The notes under the pieces were generated by a model that saw only the letters and a list, made by a program, of their open reading frames with translations, was not told where the DNA came from and did no database searches. Both the position numbers and the translations under genes were made by a program. A DNA stretch of 64,000 nucleotides from Candidatus Saccharicenans subterraneus (GTDB lineage Bacteria > Acidobacteriota > Aminicenantia > Aminicenantales > Saccharicenantaceae): the NCBI GenBank assembly GCA_003426165.1, contig QUAH01000013.1, forward strand, positions 1 through 64,000, written 5' to 3'. Shown here in pieces: positions 24,474 through 35,262 of the stretch. Each line of letters starts with the position of its first letter. Position 1 is the first letter of the stretch.

Positions 24474-25142
24474 ATGAAACAGGAAGAACTTTTTCCGCCA
24501 GAAGCCGGGCATATCGGCACCGATGAATCTGGCAAGGGAGACTTTTTCGGCCCGCTGGTGGTGGCCGGATTCTTCCTTCCTGAAGGACAGGAGGGAGTCC
24601 TGCAGGAACTTGGGGTCCGGGATTCCAAGAAACTGTCCGACGGCCGGGTCCTGGAAATTGCCCGCAGCCTGAGGCAGGGTTATAAGAGCTCGGTGGTGGC
24701 CATAGGCCCGGAGCGTTACAACGCTCTTTACCGGAACCTGCGTAACCTCAACCGCCTGCTGGCCTGGGGGCATGCCCGGGTTATCGAAAACATCCTGGCC
24801 GAGGTTAACTGCGCGATGGCCATCACCGACCAGTTCGGCGACGAGCGCTTTGTCCGCGAGGCCCTTCTAAAAAAAGGAAAAAACATCAACCTCATCCAGA
24901 AAACAAAGGCCGAGGAGGACCTGGCCGTGGCCGCCGCTTCCATCCTGGCCCGGGCCCATTTCCTTTATAAATTAAAGGACCTTTCGGAAGAGTTCGGGGT
25001 GGAACTGCCGAAGGGAGCCTCACCCCTGGTGGAGGAGGCCGGGCTCAAGCTGGTGAAGAAATACGGACCGGAAATCCTGGAGAAGGTGGCCAAAACGCAT
25101 TTCAAGACCACCGAAAAAATTCTCAAAATAGCCGGGGCCTGA
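24474..25142 (+). CDS. rnhC: Ribonuclease HIII (short form)
   Basis: This enzyme cuts RNA in RNA-DNA hybrids. Within 222 residues it has the type 2 RNase H core: DESGKGDFFGP (residues 17-27, with the DE and GD catalytic residues of HIII), VRDSKKLS (aspartate), ITDQFG (aspartate) and AAASILARAHF. The order DESGKGD rather than DEAGRGP separates it from HII. HIII proteins usually exceed 290 residues because of an N-terminal substrate-binding domain; this one lacks it entirely. It stands alone after the redox operon and has only a weak ribosome-binding site. Confidence 0.86.
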   Translation: MKQEELFPPEAGHIGTDESGKGDFFGPLVVAGFFLPEGQEGVLQELGVRDSKKLSDGRVLEIARSLRQGYKSSVVAIGPERYNALYRNLRNLNRLLAWGHARVIENILAEVNCAMAITDQFGDERFVREALLKKGKNINLIQKTKAEEDLAVAAASILARAHFLYKLKDLSEEFGVELPKGASPLVEEAGLKLVKKYGPEILEKVAKTHFKTTEKILKIAGA

Positions 25143-25397
25143 CTTGAGTCAGCCCTGAACACCCCGGGTTTGTTTCCTTATTTTCGGGAGGAATCCTGGT
25201 TGAAGTGGGCTGGGCTATTGTCAGCCGGGGGAGGTAATTGATCTCGTAATATCCTTGTTCAGCCAGGATTTTTCTGGTGGAAGTCTCATTGCCCTTGGCA
25301 GGAGACCTTTTGCTCTTTGTCGGCCCGAAGAGATCTCCCGGGTTCTTTTGAACCGCTGTCCAAAAGCCTGCCGGAAATTTCTCTGACGGTGGGGCTG

Positions 25398-25406
25398 TGG
25401 TATACT
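25398..25406 (+). promoter_or_regulatory. Extended -10 element for the AlaX gene
   Basis: TGGTATACT at 25398-25406, 22 bp before the ATG at 25428, without a convincing -35 box. GGAG follows in the leader. Confidence 0.4.
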
Positions 25407-25427
25407 TGGAAAAAACGGAGACGACAT

Positions 25428-26645
25428 ATGAATAATAATCAAAGTGATCAGGCCACCGAGCGGCTTTATTTCCAGGATGCCTACCTGCAGGAATTTTCGG
25501 CCCGGGTTACAGGGCGAGAATCAAGGGAAGGCAGCCCGGTGGTCGTCCTGGACCGGACAGCCTTCTATCCGGAATCCGGCGGACAGCCCCATGACCTGGG
25601 CTGGCTGAACGAGGTCCGGGTGATAAGGGTTGAAGAGGAAAACGGGCGCATCCTGCATTTCCTGGAAGAAGAGTTGACCGGAGATGAAGTCCGGGGCCGC
25701 CTCGACTGGCCGCGGCGCTTCGACCACATGCAGCAGCATACCGGCCAGCATATCCTGTCGCAGGCTTTCTACGAGATAATTAAGGGCGAGACCCTGTCCT
25801 TCCATCTCGGGCAGGAAGAGTCAACGGTCGAGATCGGTATCCCGGCCATCAAGGATGAGACATTGCAGAGAGTGGAAGAGCTGGCCAACAGGATTGTTTT
25901 CTCTGACCTGGAAGTCAAGACCTATTTCCTGCCCGAGGAGGAGCTCAAGACCATACCGCTTCGCAAGCCGCCCAAAAAGTCCGGCCTGGTCAGGGTGGTG
26001 GAAGTCTCCGGCTTTGATTATTCAGCCTGCGGCGGCACCCACTGCCGCCGCACCGGGGAAGTGGGCCTGATCAAAATCCTGAAGCAGGATAAAATCAGGG
26101 GTAACCTTCGTTTTTCCTTTGTCTGCGGTTTCCGGGCCCTGAGAGAATTTGAAAATCGCCGGCGCTACCTGCAATCGGCGGCCGTGCTGTTATCGGCCGA
26201 GGAATCAGAGGTGGCCGCCTGTGTCGAAAAAAACCTGGCCGAACTGAAAAACTACAAGAAGAAACAAAAAAAGCTGGAAGAAAGGCTGTCCTTTTTCGAA
26301 GCCCGGGAGATGCTGGCCCAGAGTCAGGGCGGGATAATTTCCGGCCTGTATCCCGAAAAGTCTCCCGAAGAGGTCAAGTTCCTGGCCCTCAACCTGGTGC
26401 ACCAGGCCGAAGTCCTGGCCGTGCTGGCTGCCTACCGGAACGAGCATTTTCACCTGGTGGTGGCGGCCTCCGACGGCCTGAAGGTCGATGTCCGGGAGGT
26501 CATCCCGGTCCTGCAGGCTGAAATGCAGCTCAAGGGTGGCGGCAGCCCGACCCTCATCGAGCTGGTCAGCCCGGAAAAAGATAAAGCCGCACGGGCCATC
26601 GAACTGGTGCTGGAGTTCTTAAAAGTCCGAACCGGACGGGCCTGA
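25428..26645 (+). CDS. Alanyl-tRNA editing protein (AlaX-L type) with DHHA1 domain
   Basis: The ATG at 25428 follows a GGAG site and gives 405 residues; a frame beginning at 25317 lacks support. The protein resembles the editing half of alanyl-tRNA synthetase, which removes serine or glycine from mischarged tRNA-Ala. Zinc ligands appear as HMQQHTGQHI and CGGTHCRRTGEVG. A coiled-coil segment (ELKNYKKKQKKLEERL) leads to a C-terminal DHHA1 domain with LKGGGSPTLIEL. No aminoacylation domain is present. It is convergent with the permease operon, with only 2 bp between stop codons. Confidence 0.87.
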   Translation: MNNNQSDQATERLYFQDAYLQEFSARVTGRESREGSPVVVLDRTAFYPESGGQPHDLGWLNEVRVIRVEEENGRILHFLEEELTGDEVRGRLDWPRRFDHMQQHTGQHILSQAFYEIIKGETLSFHLGQEESTVEIGIPAIKDETLQRVEELANRIVFSDLEVKTYFLPEEELKTIPLRKPPKKSGLVRVVEVSGFDYSACGGTHCRRTGEVGLIKILKQDKIRGNLRFSFVCGFRALREFENRRRYLQSAAVLLSAEESEVAACVEKNLAELKNYKKKQKKLEERLSFFEAREMLAQSQGGIISGLYPEKSPEEVKFLALNLVHQAEVLAVLAAYRNEHFHLVVAASDGLKVDVREVIPVLQAEMQLKGGGSPTLIELVSPEKDKAARAIELVLEFLKVRTGRA

Positions 26646-26647
26646 AC

Positions 26648-27894
<1,247 letters not shown>

Positions 27895-27898
<4 letters not shown>

Positions 27899-29136
27899 TG
27901 CTCTGACCTCAGGGCTTCCACCGGGTTGAGCCTGGCCGCCCGGTTGGCCGGGTAGATGCCGAAGAACAGGCCGACCATGGTCGACATCATGATGGCCACG
28001 ACGATCGAAACCGGGTCGACCTTTGAGGGCAGGGAGGTGGCCGCGGTGACCGCGGTGGCGATCAGGTAGCCCAGCAGGATGCCGATTATTCCGCCCACGC
28101 CCGAGATAATGGCCGATTCAATCAGGAACTGTATCAGGACATCCCGGCGCCGGGCTCCCACCGCCATCCTGATGCCAATTTCCTTGGTTCTTTCGGTCAC
28201 CGAGACCAGCATGATATTCATGATGACGATGCCGCCGACCAGCAGGGCAATGGCCGAGATGGCTATCATGGCGAAATAGATTCCCGAGGTGGCCGACTTG
28301 TAAAACTGGATGAAGGTGTCGGAGGTGACGAAGGCGAAATCATCGGGCTGGCCGTAGGTCCTTTTCCGGACCGACCTGAGGATGGTCCGGACCTCCTCCA
28401 TGGCCCTGGCCATGGCTTCCTGGGAAGAGGTGTGAATGTTGATGCTTATCGTCTGGCGGCTGCCATAAATCTTCATGAAGGTGGAAATGGGTATCCAGGC
28501 GTAATTGTCCTGGCTGAAGCCGAGCAGCTTGCCCTTCTTCTTGCCCAGGCCGATTATCTCGAAGTTCTGGTTACCGATTTTCAACCAGCGGCCCACCGGG
28601 TCCAGTCCCGGGAACAGGTTTTCGGCCACGTCGGCTCCAATTATGCAGACATAGCGGGAGCGGTCTTCATCGTCCTGGCTGATAAAGCGGCCCCGCTCCA
28701 GCTCCAGGACCGAGCCGATCAGGTGGTCAACGGCAGTTACCCCGCGGATGGAGACATCCTTGATTGACCGGCTTCCGAACTTGGCCGTTCGACTGGTGTT
28801 GACCGAAGCCCCGACCAGTTCGCAGGAGCGGCAGAGCTGGCGCAGTATCCTCATGTCCTCCAGGGTCAGGTCCTTGCGTTTCATCTGCTCCTGGTATTCC
28901 TTGATGGTGGTGATAAAGGGAGCGAACTTGGAGACCGAGAAGTCGTTGGCCCCGTAGAAAGACATCCTGGTGTAGACATAATTGTTGAGCCCCTGGATGA
29001 CCGAGACCACGGCGATGATGGTCAGCACCCCGATGATCACCCCGAGCAGGGTCAGGAAAGTCCGCAGCTTGTTGTGCCAGAGGGAGTCAAAGGCCATGTC
29101 CAGAGACTCGCGGAGATAAAGGCTGCTTCTTCTCAT
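27895..29136 (-). CDS. MacB-type ABC transporter permease (first of pair)
   Basis: This 413-residue permease is a paralogue of the next gene with the same order of parts: N-terminal helix LTLLGVIIGVLTIIAVVSVI, periplasmic MacB-like domain, then helices around IAISAIALLVGGIVIMNIMLV with VTERTKEIGIRMAVGAR as the coupling segment. The pair probably forms a heterodimer. It is the first gene of the two-gene operon. About 230 bp separate its start from the divergent pyruvate-kinase-domain gene. The substrate is unknown. Confidence 0.85.
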
Positions 29137-29364
29137 TTCTGTCTGCCAGTAAGTTTACTATATTTTATACGAAAGAATAAGGGGCGGGTTCAGCCGACAG
29201 GGGTGCGGCCACTGTGGGTCAACACCGGATGCCAGAACCGGGGGGCGAGTCTATCAGACCATCGGTCCAGGCTGCCTCCGGCCGGGCCGAAGATCTGCTT
29301 TATTGACTGGGCAGTAAACCCGGTCAATAATTAGAAATTAAATATAAAGTTGGAGGAGAGGCAG

Positions 29365-29982
29365 ATGTGCCAGTTTGACCTTGAAGCCGAAGGGCAGAGT
29401 GTGCCCTGTCTTTACTTTGATGAACCGGGGTCTGTCAACACCGAGGCCACCCTGAAGAGAGCAGCCATCAGAGCGGCTGAACTCAATATAAAACAGGTGG
29501 TGGTGGCCTCGGCCTCGGGGGAGACGGCCCTCAAGGCGGCCGAAATTTTCCATGACTGCAGGCTGGTGGTGGTCACCCATTCCACCGGTTTCTACCGGCC
29601 CAACTTCCAGGAGATGCCGGAAGAGATAAGACATCGCTTGGAGGAAAAGGGGGTGAAGGTCCTGACCTGCCAGCACGCTTTCGGCGGTGTTAACCGGGCG
29701 GTGCGAAAGAAGCTCGGGACCTATGAGCTGGATGAAATCATCGCCTATACCCTGAGAGCCTTCGGCGAGGGTATGAAAGTGGCCATCGAAGTCAGCCTGA
29801 TGGCGGCTGATGCCGGACTGCTGGAGACCGGCCAGCCCTGCCTGGCCATGGGCGGAACTGAAAAGGGAGTGGACACGGCCATATTGCTCAAACCGGTCAA
29901 CGCCCAGAATTTCTTTGACCTGAGGGTCATGGAAATCCTGGCCAAGCCCGGCTTCTACCAAGAGCAAGCCAGGAAAAAATAA
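29365..29982 (+). CDS. Stand-alone pyruvate kinase C-terminal-domain protein
   Basis: The 205-residue protein contains only the alpha/beta domain found at the C-terminus of pyruvate kinases. Landmarks are VNTEATLKRAAIRAAELNIKQVVVASASGETALKAAE and VVVTHSTGFYRPN. It has no catalytic barrel. Similar free-standing proteins occur in archaea and anaerobic bacteria, where their function is unclear. The ATG at 29365 is preferred over a TTG at 29350 because GGAGGAG stands just upstream. The C-terminal half contains CLAMGGTEKGVDTAILLKP, a typical end segment. Confidence 0.78.
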   Translation: MCQFDLEAEGQSVPCLYFDEPGSVNTEATLKRAAIRAAELNIKQVVVASASGETALKAAEIFHDCRLVVVTHSTGFYRPNFQEMPEEIRHRLEEKGVKVLTCQHAFGGVNRAVRKKLGTYELDEIIAYTLRAFGEGMKVAIEVSLMAADAGLLETGQPCLAMGGTEKGVDTAILLKPVNAQNFFDLRVMEILAKPGFYQEQARKK

Positions 29983-30162
29983 GGCCACCAGAAAGTTTCC
30001 GGGTTCCTGGCTGCCGGCTTTAGTGACCATGGCTGGAAAGATCCTTGAGCAAGTTATCTTTTTACCTAATTTTTCTATTTTTTTTAAGGCCGGGCCGGGA
30101 AAGATTTTTCAGTGCTCCGGGTCAACGGCTTTTCCCGCGGACTCTACTTTTGTTCGCGGCTC

Positions 30163-30171
30163 TGGTAAAAT
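30163..30171 (+). promoter_or_regulatory. Extended -10 element for the pseudouridine synthase gene
   Basis: TGGTAAAAT at 30163-30171, about 30 bp before the start of translation. The -35 region is weak. The same nonamer occurs before the GNAT-like gene. Confidence 0.4.
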
Positions 30172-30201
30172 GTTTACAAAATTTATTCCGGGAGAAAGAC
30201 C

Positions 30202-30927
30202 ATTATCAGGCTGAACAAGTTTTTGGCACAGGCGGGACTGGCCTCGCGACGGGAAGCCGACCGGATGATACAGGAGGGTCGGGTCAGGCTCAACGGCCGG
30301 GTGGTGACCGAACTCGGGGTTAAGATTGATGAGCATAAGGACCGGGTGGAAGTGGACAACCGTCTGGTCAGGTTGCCCTCAGAACATGTTTATCTCCTGC
30401 TAAATAAACCGGCCGGCTACATAGTTACGGTTGATGATCCCCAGCAGCGGAATACGGTGATGGAGCTGCTGCCGCGCCTGCCGGTCCGGGTCTTCCCAGT
30501 GGGCCGGCTGGATACCGAAACCGAAGGCCTGTTGCTTTTTACCAACGACGGGGAACTGGCCCACCGCCTGACCCACCCGCGCTACGAAATTAAAAAGCTT
30601 TATGAGGTAAAGGTGAAGGGCTTTGTCGAAGATAAAGAGCTGGAGAAGCTGGAAAAGGGAATCTTCATAGACGGCCGGAAGACGGCCCCGGCCAGGGCCC
30701 GGATTATCTACCGCAACCGGGAAAAATCGTTGCTTAGCCTGGAAATCCACGAGGGCCGCAAGCACGAAGTGCGCAAGATGCTCTATGCCCTGGGCTTTGA
30801 AGTTAAGAAACTCCGCCGGGTGTCCTTCGCCGGACTCACCATCAAGGGCTTGCGCCGGGGTTTCTGGCGGCGGCTAAAGCCGGAAGAAGTGGACAGGCTG
30901 AAGAAAATGACCGGCCTGGCTGATTAG
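30202..30927 (+). CDS. RluB/RsuA-family pseudouridine synthase, apparent ATT or ATC start
   Basis: The protein converts a uridine of rRNA to pseudouridine. An S4 RNA-binding domain (RLNKFLAQAGLASRREADRM) is followed by the catalytic domain with PVGRLDTETEGLLLFTNDG, holding the catalytic aspartate, and EGRKHEVRKML. Family members begin MRLNKFLAQ or close to it. Here that segment is encoded from 30208, but the upstream codons are ATT (30202) and ATC (30205), with GGAGAAAG at 30191-30198. A TTG at 30223 would remove the first strand of the S4 domain. A rare ATT or ATC start, or a sequence error, is therefore likely. The coordinate used assumes ATT. Confidence 0.8.
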   Translation: MIRLNKFLAQAGLASRREADRMIQEGRVRLNGRVVTELGVKIDEHKDRVEVDNRLVRLPSEHVYLLLNKPAGYIVTVDDPQQRNTVMELLPRLPVRVFPVGRLDTETEGLLLFTNDGELAHRLTHPRYEIKKLYEVKVKGFVEDKELEKLEKGIFIDGRKTAPARARIIYRNREKSLLSLEIHEGRKHEVRKMLYALGFEVKKLRRVSFAGLTIKGLRRGFWRRLKPEEVDRLKKMTGLAD

Positions 30928-31027
30928 ACCTGAACCCGGGCCTGAAAGTAAATCATCCTGAGTCTAATCTCTTCTGTTGGAGACCGGAACTTTCTCGAAT
31001 CTAGAGGCAAAGCTTTCACCGGCTTAC

Positions 31028-33502
31028 TTAACCCTCTTCCGGTTCTCCCCCCGCTTCGCTCGATTCTTTTTCGATATGCTTCCAGAGGAGTTCGTCCTCA
31101 AATTCTTCCCAGGCCATCCCCAGGTGCCAGATGCCGGCATCGACCAGGCTGTTTATGGTTTCCTCTTCGTAAGTCCCGTTTTCCAGCCGGTCGCCGGCCC
31201 TGACCCCGGTCAGGATTTCCATTCCTTCGTCCACGGTCTTTATCGGGTAAATATGAAACTTGCCATCGGCCACGGCCCGGACCACTTCCTCTTTGAGCAT
31301 CAGGTTCTTGACGTTCTGGTGGGGGATGATGACTCCCTGGGTTCCGGTCAGGCCGCGGGCCTTACAGACCTGGAAAAAACCTTCGATTTTTTCGTTTACC
31401 CCGCCGATGGGCTGGATTTCACCCCGCTGGTTGATGGAACCGGTAACGGCAATATCCTGACGCAAGGGCACCCCGGACAGGCTGGAAAGTATGGCGAAGG
31501 CCTCGGCCGCCGAAGCGCTATCCCCGTCCACCCCGGAGTAAGACTGTTCAAAGGCAATGCTGGCCGACAGGGCAAATGGCTTGTCCTGGGCGTACTTGCC
31601 GCGCAGGTAACCGCTCAGAATTAAAACCCCCTTATTGTGGGTTCGCCCGCTGAGGTCGGCTTCCCGTTCGATGTTGATGACTCCGGCCCGGCCGGTTGAG
31701 GTCCTGGCCGTGATCCTGGTTGGCTTGCCGAAGGCCAGTTCCCCGGTATCGTAGACGGCCAGGCCGTTAACCTGCCCGACCACCCGGCCCTCGGTGTCAA
31801 TCAAGATGGTCCCCTCTTCTATCATTTCCTGTATCTTTCTCTCCACCAGGTTGACCCGTTCTATTTTTTCCTGGATGGCCTTCTCTACGTCTTCCCGGGA
31901 AATGACCTCTTTTCCGGCATGTTTGGCCCAGTAATCGGCTTCCCGGATGATGTCGGCTACTAAATGAAAGCGGGTGGACAGCTTTTTCTGCCGTCCGGCC
32001 AGCCTGACCCCGAATTCCACGATGGCCGCGATTCCTTCCCTGTCGACCGGCCGCAGGCCGTCCTCGTCGCAGATTTTCTTGATGAACCGGACGTAGTCGT
32101 TGATGGTCTTTTTATTCTTCTCCATTTCGGAATCGAACTCGACCTTGACCTTGAAGATCTTCTTGAAATCCTCGTCGTAGAAGTACAGCAGGTTGTAGAG
32201 GTAATCGTCACCGATCATGATCACCTTGACCCGGCATTTTATTGGTTCCGGTTTAAGCCTGGCGGTGGAGATGGCAAAAATCGAGATGGGGTTCTGGATC
32301 TCAAAGGTCTGGTAGCGCAGGGTCCGGAGAAGGGTGGGCCAGACTCCCGGCTCGGTCAGGACGTCCAGGGCGTTCAGCACCAGGTAACCTCCGTTGGCCT
32401 TGAGGAAGGAGCCGGCTTTAATCTTGGTGAAGTCGGTCTGGGCCACGCCGAAGCGGCTGTAGGAATACTCGATGGTGCCGAAAAGGTTGGGATAGCTGGG
32501 CGAGATTTCCATCACCACCGGGGCCCCCTTGGTTTCCGAGTTATCCACCAGGAGGTTAACCCGGTAGGCAAGATAGGGATCGAGGCCGGTTTCCTTTTCC
32601 GGCTCCTCTTTGGGAGAAGCCTTGAACAGGTCCAGGTCGAGGGCCAGGTTTTTCTCCACCTCGTCCAGATATTGCTGCACGGCCGGGAAGGGTAACTTTT
32701 GCCTCAGGTCATTCAGGCCACCCTTGATGAGCGGGGTGCAGGCTTCGACCTCCAGGCTTTTCAGCTGGCCCTGGGTTTCTTCATCTATTTCCTTCAGGGT
32801 GACAATCAGCTTTTCTAGCTGTTCGGTCAGTTGCTCGTATTTTTTCTTGAGTTCGTCCAGCTGTTGCCTGGTCATCTTTTCTTCCCGGACCAGGGCTTCC
32901 AGCTTGTTAAAGGGAGTGGGCTGACCATCAACCACGGGAATAAGCTCGGGCCTGGTAAAAATTCCCACCGGAACCTGGATAACGGTAAAGCCCTCGGCCG
33001 CCACCAGGTCGTCGAACTTCTGCAGTATTTCTCTCTGCTTGCGCTGCTGGGTTTCCAGGATGGCCTGCTTTTTTTCCTGGAAGTACTGGCTCTTCAGCAG
33101 CTCGGGGATATTGGTCCGGAGCATGGCGATCAGCTTTTCCAGGCCCTCGCTGAGCAGCCGGCCCCGGCCGGCCGGCAGGCTCAGCAGGACCGGCTCGTCG
33201 GGTTTGCTGAAATTATTGACGTACAGAAGGTCGTCAGGGATTTCTCCGGTCGCCCGGATTTTTTCCAGGAACTGCTTGATGGTGGTGGTGCGGCCGGTGC
33301 CGACCATGCCGGTGATGAAGATGTTATAGCCCCGGCTCTTTATCTCCAGGCCGGTTTTCAGGGATTCCAGGGCCCGGTCCTGCCCGATTATGTCCTCGCA
33401 GGCCGGGCAGCTGGCGGTGGTATCGTAGACGATGGCCTCTGGCGGGCAGCGCCAGTAGAGTTGCTCTGGTCTGAGTTCTGAAAAATTGTTGGCGGGTTTC
33501 AT
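31028..33502 (-). CDS. LonB-type ATP-dependent protease (AAA_32 + Lon proteolytic domain)
   Basis: The 824-residue protein begins with an ATPase module: IIGQDRALESLKTGLEI and the Walker A variant GMVGTGRTTT. A coiled-coil insertion (about 140-270) and the remaining AAA parts (NGGYLVLNALDVLTEPGVWPTLLRTLR) follow. The C-terminal Lon-type peptidase domain has the nucleophile in DGDSASAAE and the lysine in GGVNEKIEGFF. Such proteins (LonB-like, PF13654 plus PF05362) degrade misfolded or regulatory proteins in the cytoplasm. A CPAC motif near residue 34 has unknown significance. It is convergent with the pseudouridine synthase gene and has no close operon partner. Confidence 0.88.
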   Translation of the reverse strand: MKPANNFSELRPEQLYWRCPPEAIVYDTTASCPACEDIIGQDRALESLKTGLEIKSRGYNIFITGMVGTGRTTTIKQFLEKIRATGEIPDDLLYVNNFSKPDEPVLLSLPAGRGRLLSEGLEKLIAMLRTNIPELLKSQYFQEKKQAILETQQRKQREILQKFDDLVAAEGFTVIQVPVGIFTRPELIPVVDGQPTPFNKLEALVREEKMTRQQLDELKKKYEQLTEQLEKLIVTLKEIDEETQGQLKSLEVEACTPLIKGGLNDLRQKLPFPAVQQYLDEVEKNLALDLDLFKASPKEEPEKETGLDPYLAYRVNLLVDNSETKGAPVVMEISPSYPNLFGTIEYSYSRFGVAQTDFTKIKAGSFLKANGGYLVLNALDVLTEPGVWPTLLRTLRYQTFEIQNPISIFAISTARLKPEPIKCRVKVIMIGDDYLYNLLYFYDEDFKKIFKVKVEFDSEMEKNKKTINDYVRFIKKICDEDGLRPVDREGIAAIVEFGVRLAGRQKKLSTRFHLVADIIREADYWAKHAGKEVISREDVEKAIQEKIERVNLVERKIQEMIEEGTILIDTEGRVVGQVNGLAVYDTGELAFGKPTRITARTSTGRAGVINIEREADLSGRTHNKGVLILSGYLRGKYAQDKPFALSASIAFEQSYSGVDGDSASAAEAFAILSSLSGVPLRQDIAVTGSINQRGEIQPIGGVNEKIEGFFQVCKARGLTGTQGVIIPHQNVKNLMLKEEVVRAVADGKFHIYPIKTVDEGMEILTGVRAGDRLENGTYEEETINSLVDAGIWHLGMAWEEFEDELLWKHIEKESSEAGGEPEEG

Positions 33503-33571
33503 ATTGGCTCCTGACTACTTTTTACCATTAACCTGGCCGGAAATTCAACTGTTGACTTCCTCAGGTTATTG

Positions 33572-33600
33572 CTGAAAAAAAAATCAAGTTCTGGTAAAAT
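33572..33600 (+). promoter_or_regulatory. Promoter for the GNAT-like gene and possibly the ribH operon
   Basis: CTGAAA (33572-33577), 17-nt spacer, TAAAAT (33595-33600) with TGG directly before it. The predicted transcript starts near 33607. Confidence 0.45.
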
Positions 33601-33629
33601 CTGGAAAAACCGCTTTTCGGGTGCCAGTC

Positions 33630-34751
33630 ATGAACAATGTTGAGATAATAAAAGTGAGCACAAGAAAGGACCGAGAGGCTTTTATCCGCTTTCCCTGGGA
33701 AATATACCGGGATTATCCCAACTGGGTACCGCCACTGCTCTTTGAGGTCCGGGCCAAGCTCGACCCCAGGAAAAATCCCTTCTTCGAGCATGCTGAGATG
33801 GACCTGTTCCTGGCCAGGAAGGACGGGCAACTGGCTGGCCGGGTGGCGGCCATCCTTGACCACCGCCATAACGAATATCACCGGGAAAAAGTGGTCTTCT
33901 TTGGCCTGTACGAGAGTTATAACGACCTGGAGGTGGCCAGGACCCTGCTGGATACCGTGGCTGGCTGGGGCCGGGAGCGCGGGATGGAAATCCTGCGCGG
34001 CCCGATGAACCTGTCCATGAACGATGAATGCGCCTTCCTGCTGGAAGGGTTTGACCGGCCGCCCGTTATCATGATGCCGTATAACCCCCCATATTATAAT
34101 GAATTAATGGAGAAGGCCGGGCTGACCAAGGCCAAGGACCTCTATGCTTTCATCATGACCCGGGACCACCAGACCATGGAAAAGGTCCGGGCCGTAATCG
34201 AAAAGGTCAGGAGCGTAACCTCTTTTGCCATGCGCACCGTCGATATGAAGAAAATTTACGAGGAAACCCGCAAGGTGGCCCATATCTATAACCAGGCCTG
34301 GTCCAGGAACTGGGGTTTTGTTCCCTGGACCGAAAAAGAAATGGACTTCATGGCCAGGCGACTCAAGGATTTTGCCGACCCGGAGCTGGTCATCTTTGCC
34401 CTGCACGAGGGAAAAGAAGTGGGCTTCGCCTTTGGCCTGCCCAATTACAACGAAATAATCAAGGACCTGAACGGCCGGCTGCTGCCTTTCGGAATTTTCC
34501 ATTTAATGCTCAACCGGAAAAAAATCAAAGGAATGAGGGCCGTGGTCTTCGGTGTTTTACCCCAGTTCCAGCACACCGGCCTGGCCTATCTTCTCTATGA
34601 TGAGCTGGAGAGGAGGGCCAAGGCCAAAGGTTACGAGTGGGCCGAGACGTCCTGGCAGCTTGAAGACAATGAAGCCATCAATAGATTTACCGCGTCCATA
34701 GGTGGTAAGATATACAAGAAATACAGGATATATGAAAAAAGACCGATCTGA
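33630..34751 (+). CDS. GNAT-fold acyltransferase-like protein
   Basis: The 373-residue protein (three more residues if the GTG at 33621 is used) looks like a tandem GNAT-fold protein. Landmarks are FIRFPWEIYRDYPNWVPPLL at the N-terminus, the LRGPMNLSMNDECAFLLEGFDRPPVIMMPYN segment in the centre and a C-terminal acetyl-CoA-type half with VFGVLPQFQHTGLAYLLYDELERRAKAKGYEWAETSW. This type is widespread but uncharacterised; homologues are often annotated as N-acetyltransferase or hypothetical. The gene precedes ribH by 18 nt in the same direction. No substrate can be proposed. Confidence 0.7.
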   Translation: MNNVEIIKVSTRKDREAFIRFPWEIYRDYPNWVPPLLFEVRAKLDPRKNPFFEHAEMDLFLARKDGQLAGRVAAILDHRHNEYHREKVVFFGLYESYNDLEVARTLLDTVAGWGRERGMEILRGPMNLSMNDECAFLLEGFDRPPVIMMPYNPPYYNELMEKAGLTKAKDLYAFIMTRDHQTMEKVRAVIEKVRSVTSFAMRTVDMKKIYEETRKVAHIYNQAWSRNWGFVPWTEKEMDFMARRLKDFADPELVIFALHEGKEVGFAFGLPNYNEIIKDLNGRLLPFGIFHLMLNRKKIKGMRAVVFGVLPQFQHTGLAYLLYDELERRAKAKGYEWAETSWQLEDNEAINRFTASIGGKIYKKYRIYEKRPI

Positions 34752-34769
34752 CGGCCAAAGGAGAAAGAG

Positions 34770-35240
34770 ATGAAAGTTTACGAAGGCAAGCTGCAGGCGA
34801 AAGGATACAGGATAGGCATCGTCCTCAGCCGCTTCAACCAGTTTATCTCCGGCCACCTGCTGGAGGGAGCCCTGGAGGCCCTGAAAAAGCTGGGGGCGGA
34901 AGAGGCCAACCTGTCCGTCTACAAGGTCCCCGGCGCTTTTGAAATCCCCCTGGTGACCAGGATGCTGGCCCGGAAAAAACAGGTCGACGGCATTCTCTGC
35001 CTTGGCGTTCTGATCCGGGGCGAGACACCCCATTTTGATTTTCTCAGTGCCGAGGTCACCAAGGGCCTGGCCCAGGTGGCCATGGAAGAGGGCCTGCCCG
35101 TGGCTTACGGCATCCTGACGGTGGAGACCCTGGAACAGGGCATTGAGAGGGCCGGAACCAAGGCCGGAAACAAGGGTTATAACGCGGCCATGGCCCTGGT
35201 GGAGATGCTGAACCTGCTCCAGGATTCCAAGCTGAAGTAA
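34770..35240 (+). CDS. ribH: 6,7-dimethyl-8-ribityllumazine synthase
   Basis: This enzyme makes the direct precursor of riboflavin from a ribityl-aminouracil and dihydroxybutanone phosphate. The 156-residue protein shows the family pattern: SRFNQFISGHLLEGALEAL, VPGAFEIPLV and LGVLIRGETPHFDF with the catalytic histidine, then GILTVETLEQ. ribD, ribE and ribBA are not in the window. nusB follows after 22 nt, a pairing common in many bacteria. GGAG lies upstream of the ATG. Confidence 0.95.
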   Translation: MKVYEGKLQAKGYRIGIVLSRFNQFISGHLLEGALEALKKLGAEEANLSVYKVPGAFEIPLVTRMLARKKQVDGILCLGVLIRGETPHFDFLSAEVTKGLAQVAMEEGLPVAYGILTVETLEQGIERAGTKAGNKGYNAAMALVEMLNLLQDSKLK

Positions 35241-35262
35241 AGCCGGGAAGAGATTTCTGCTC

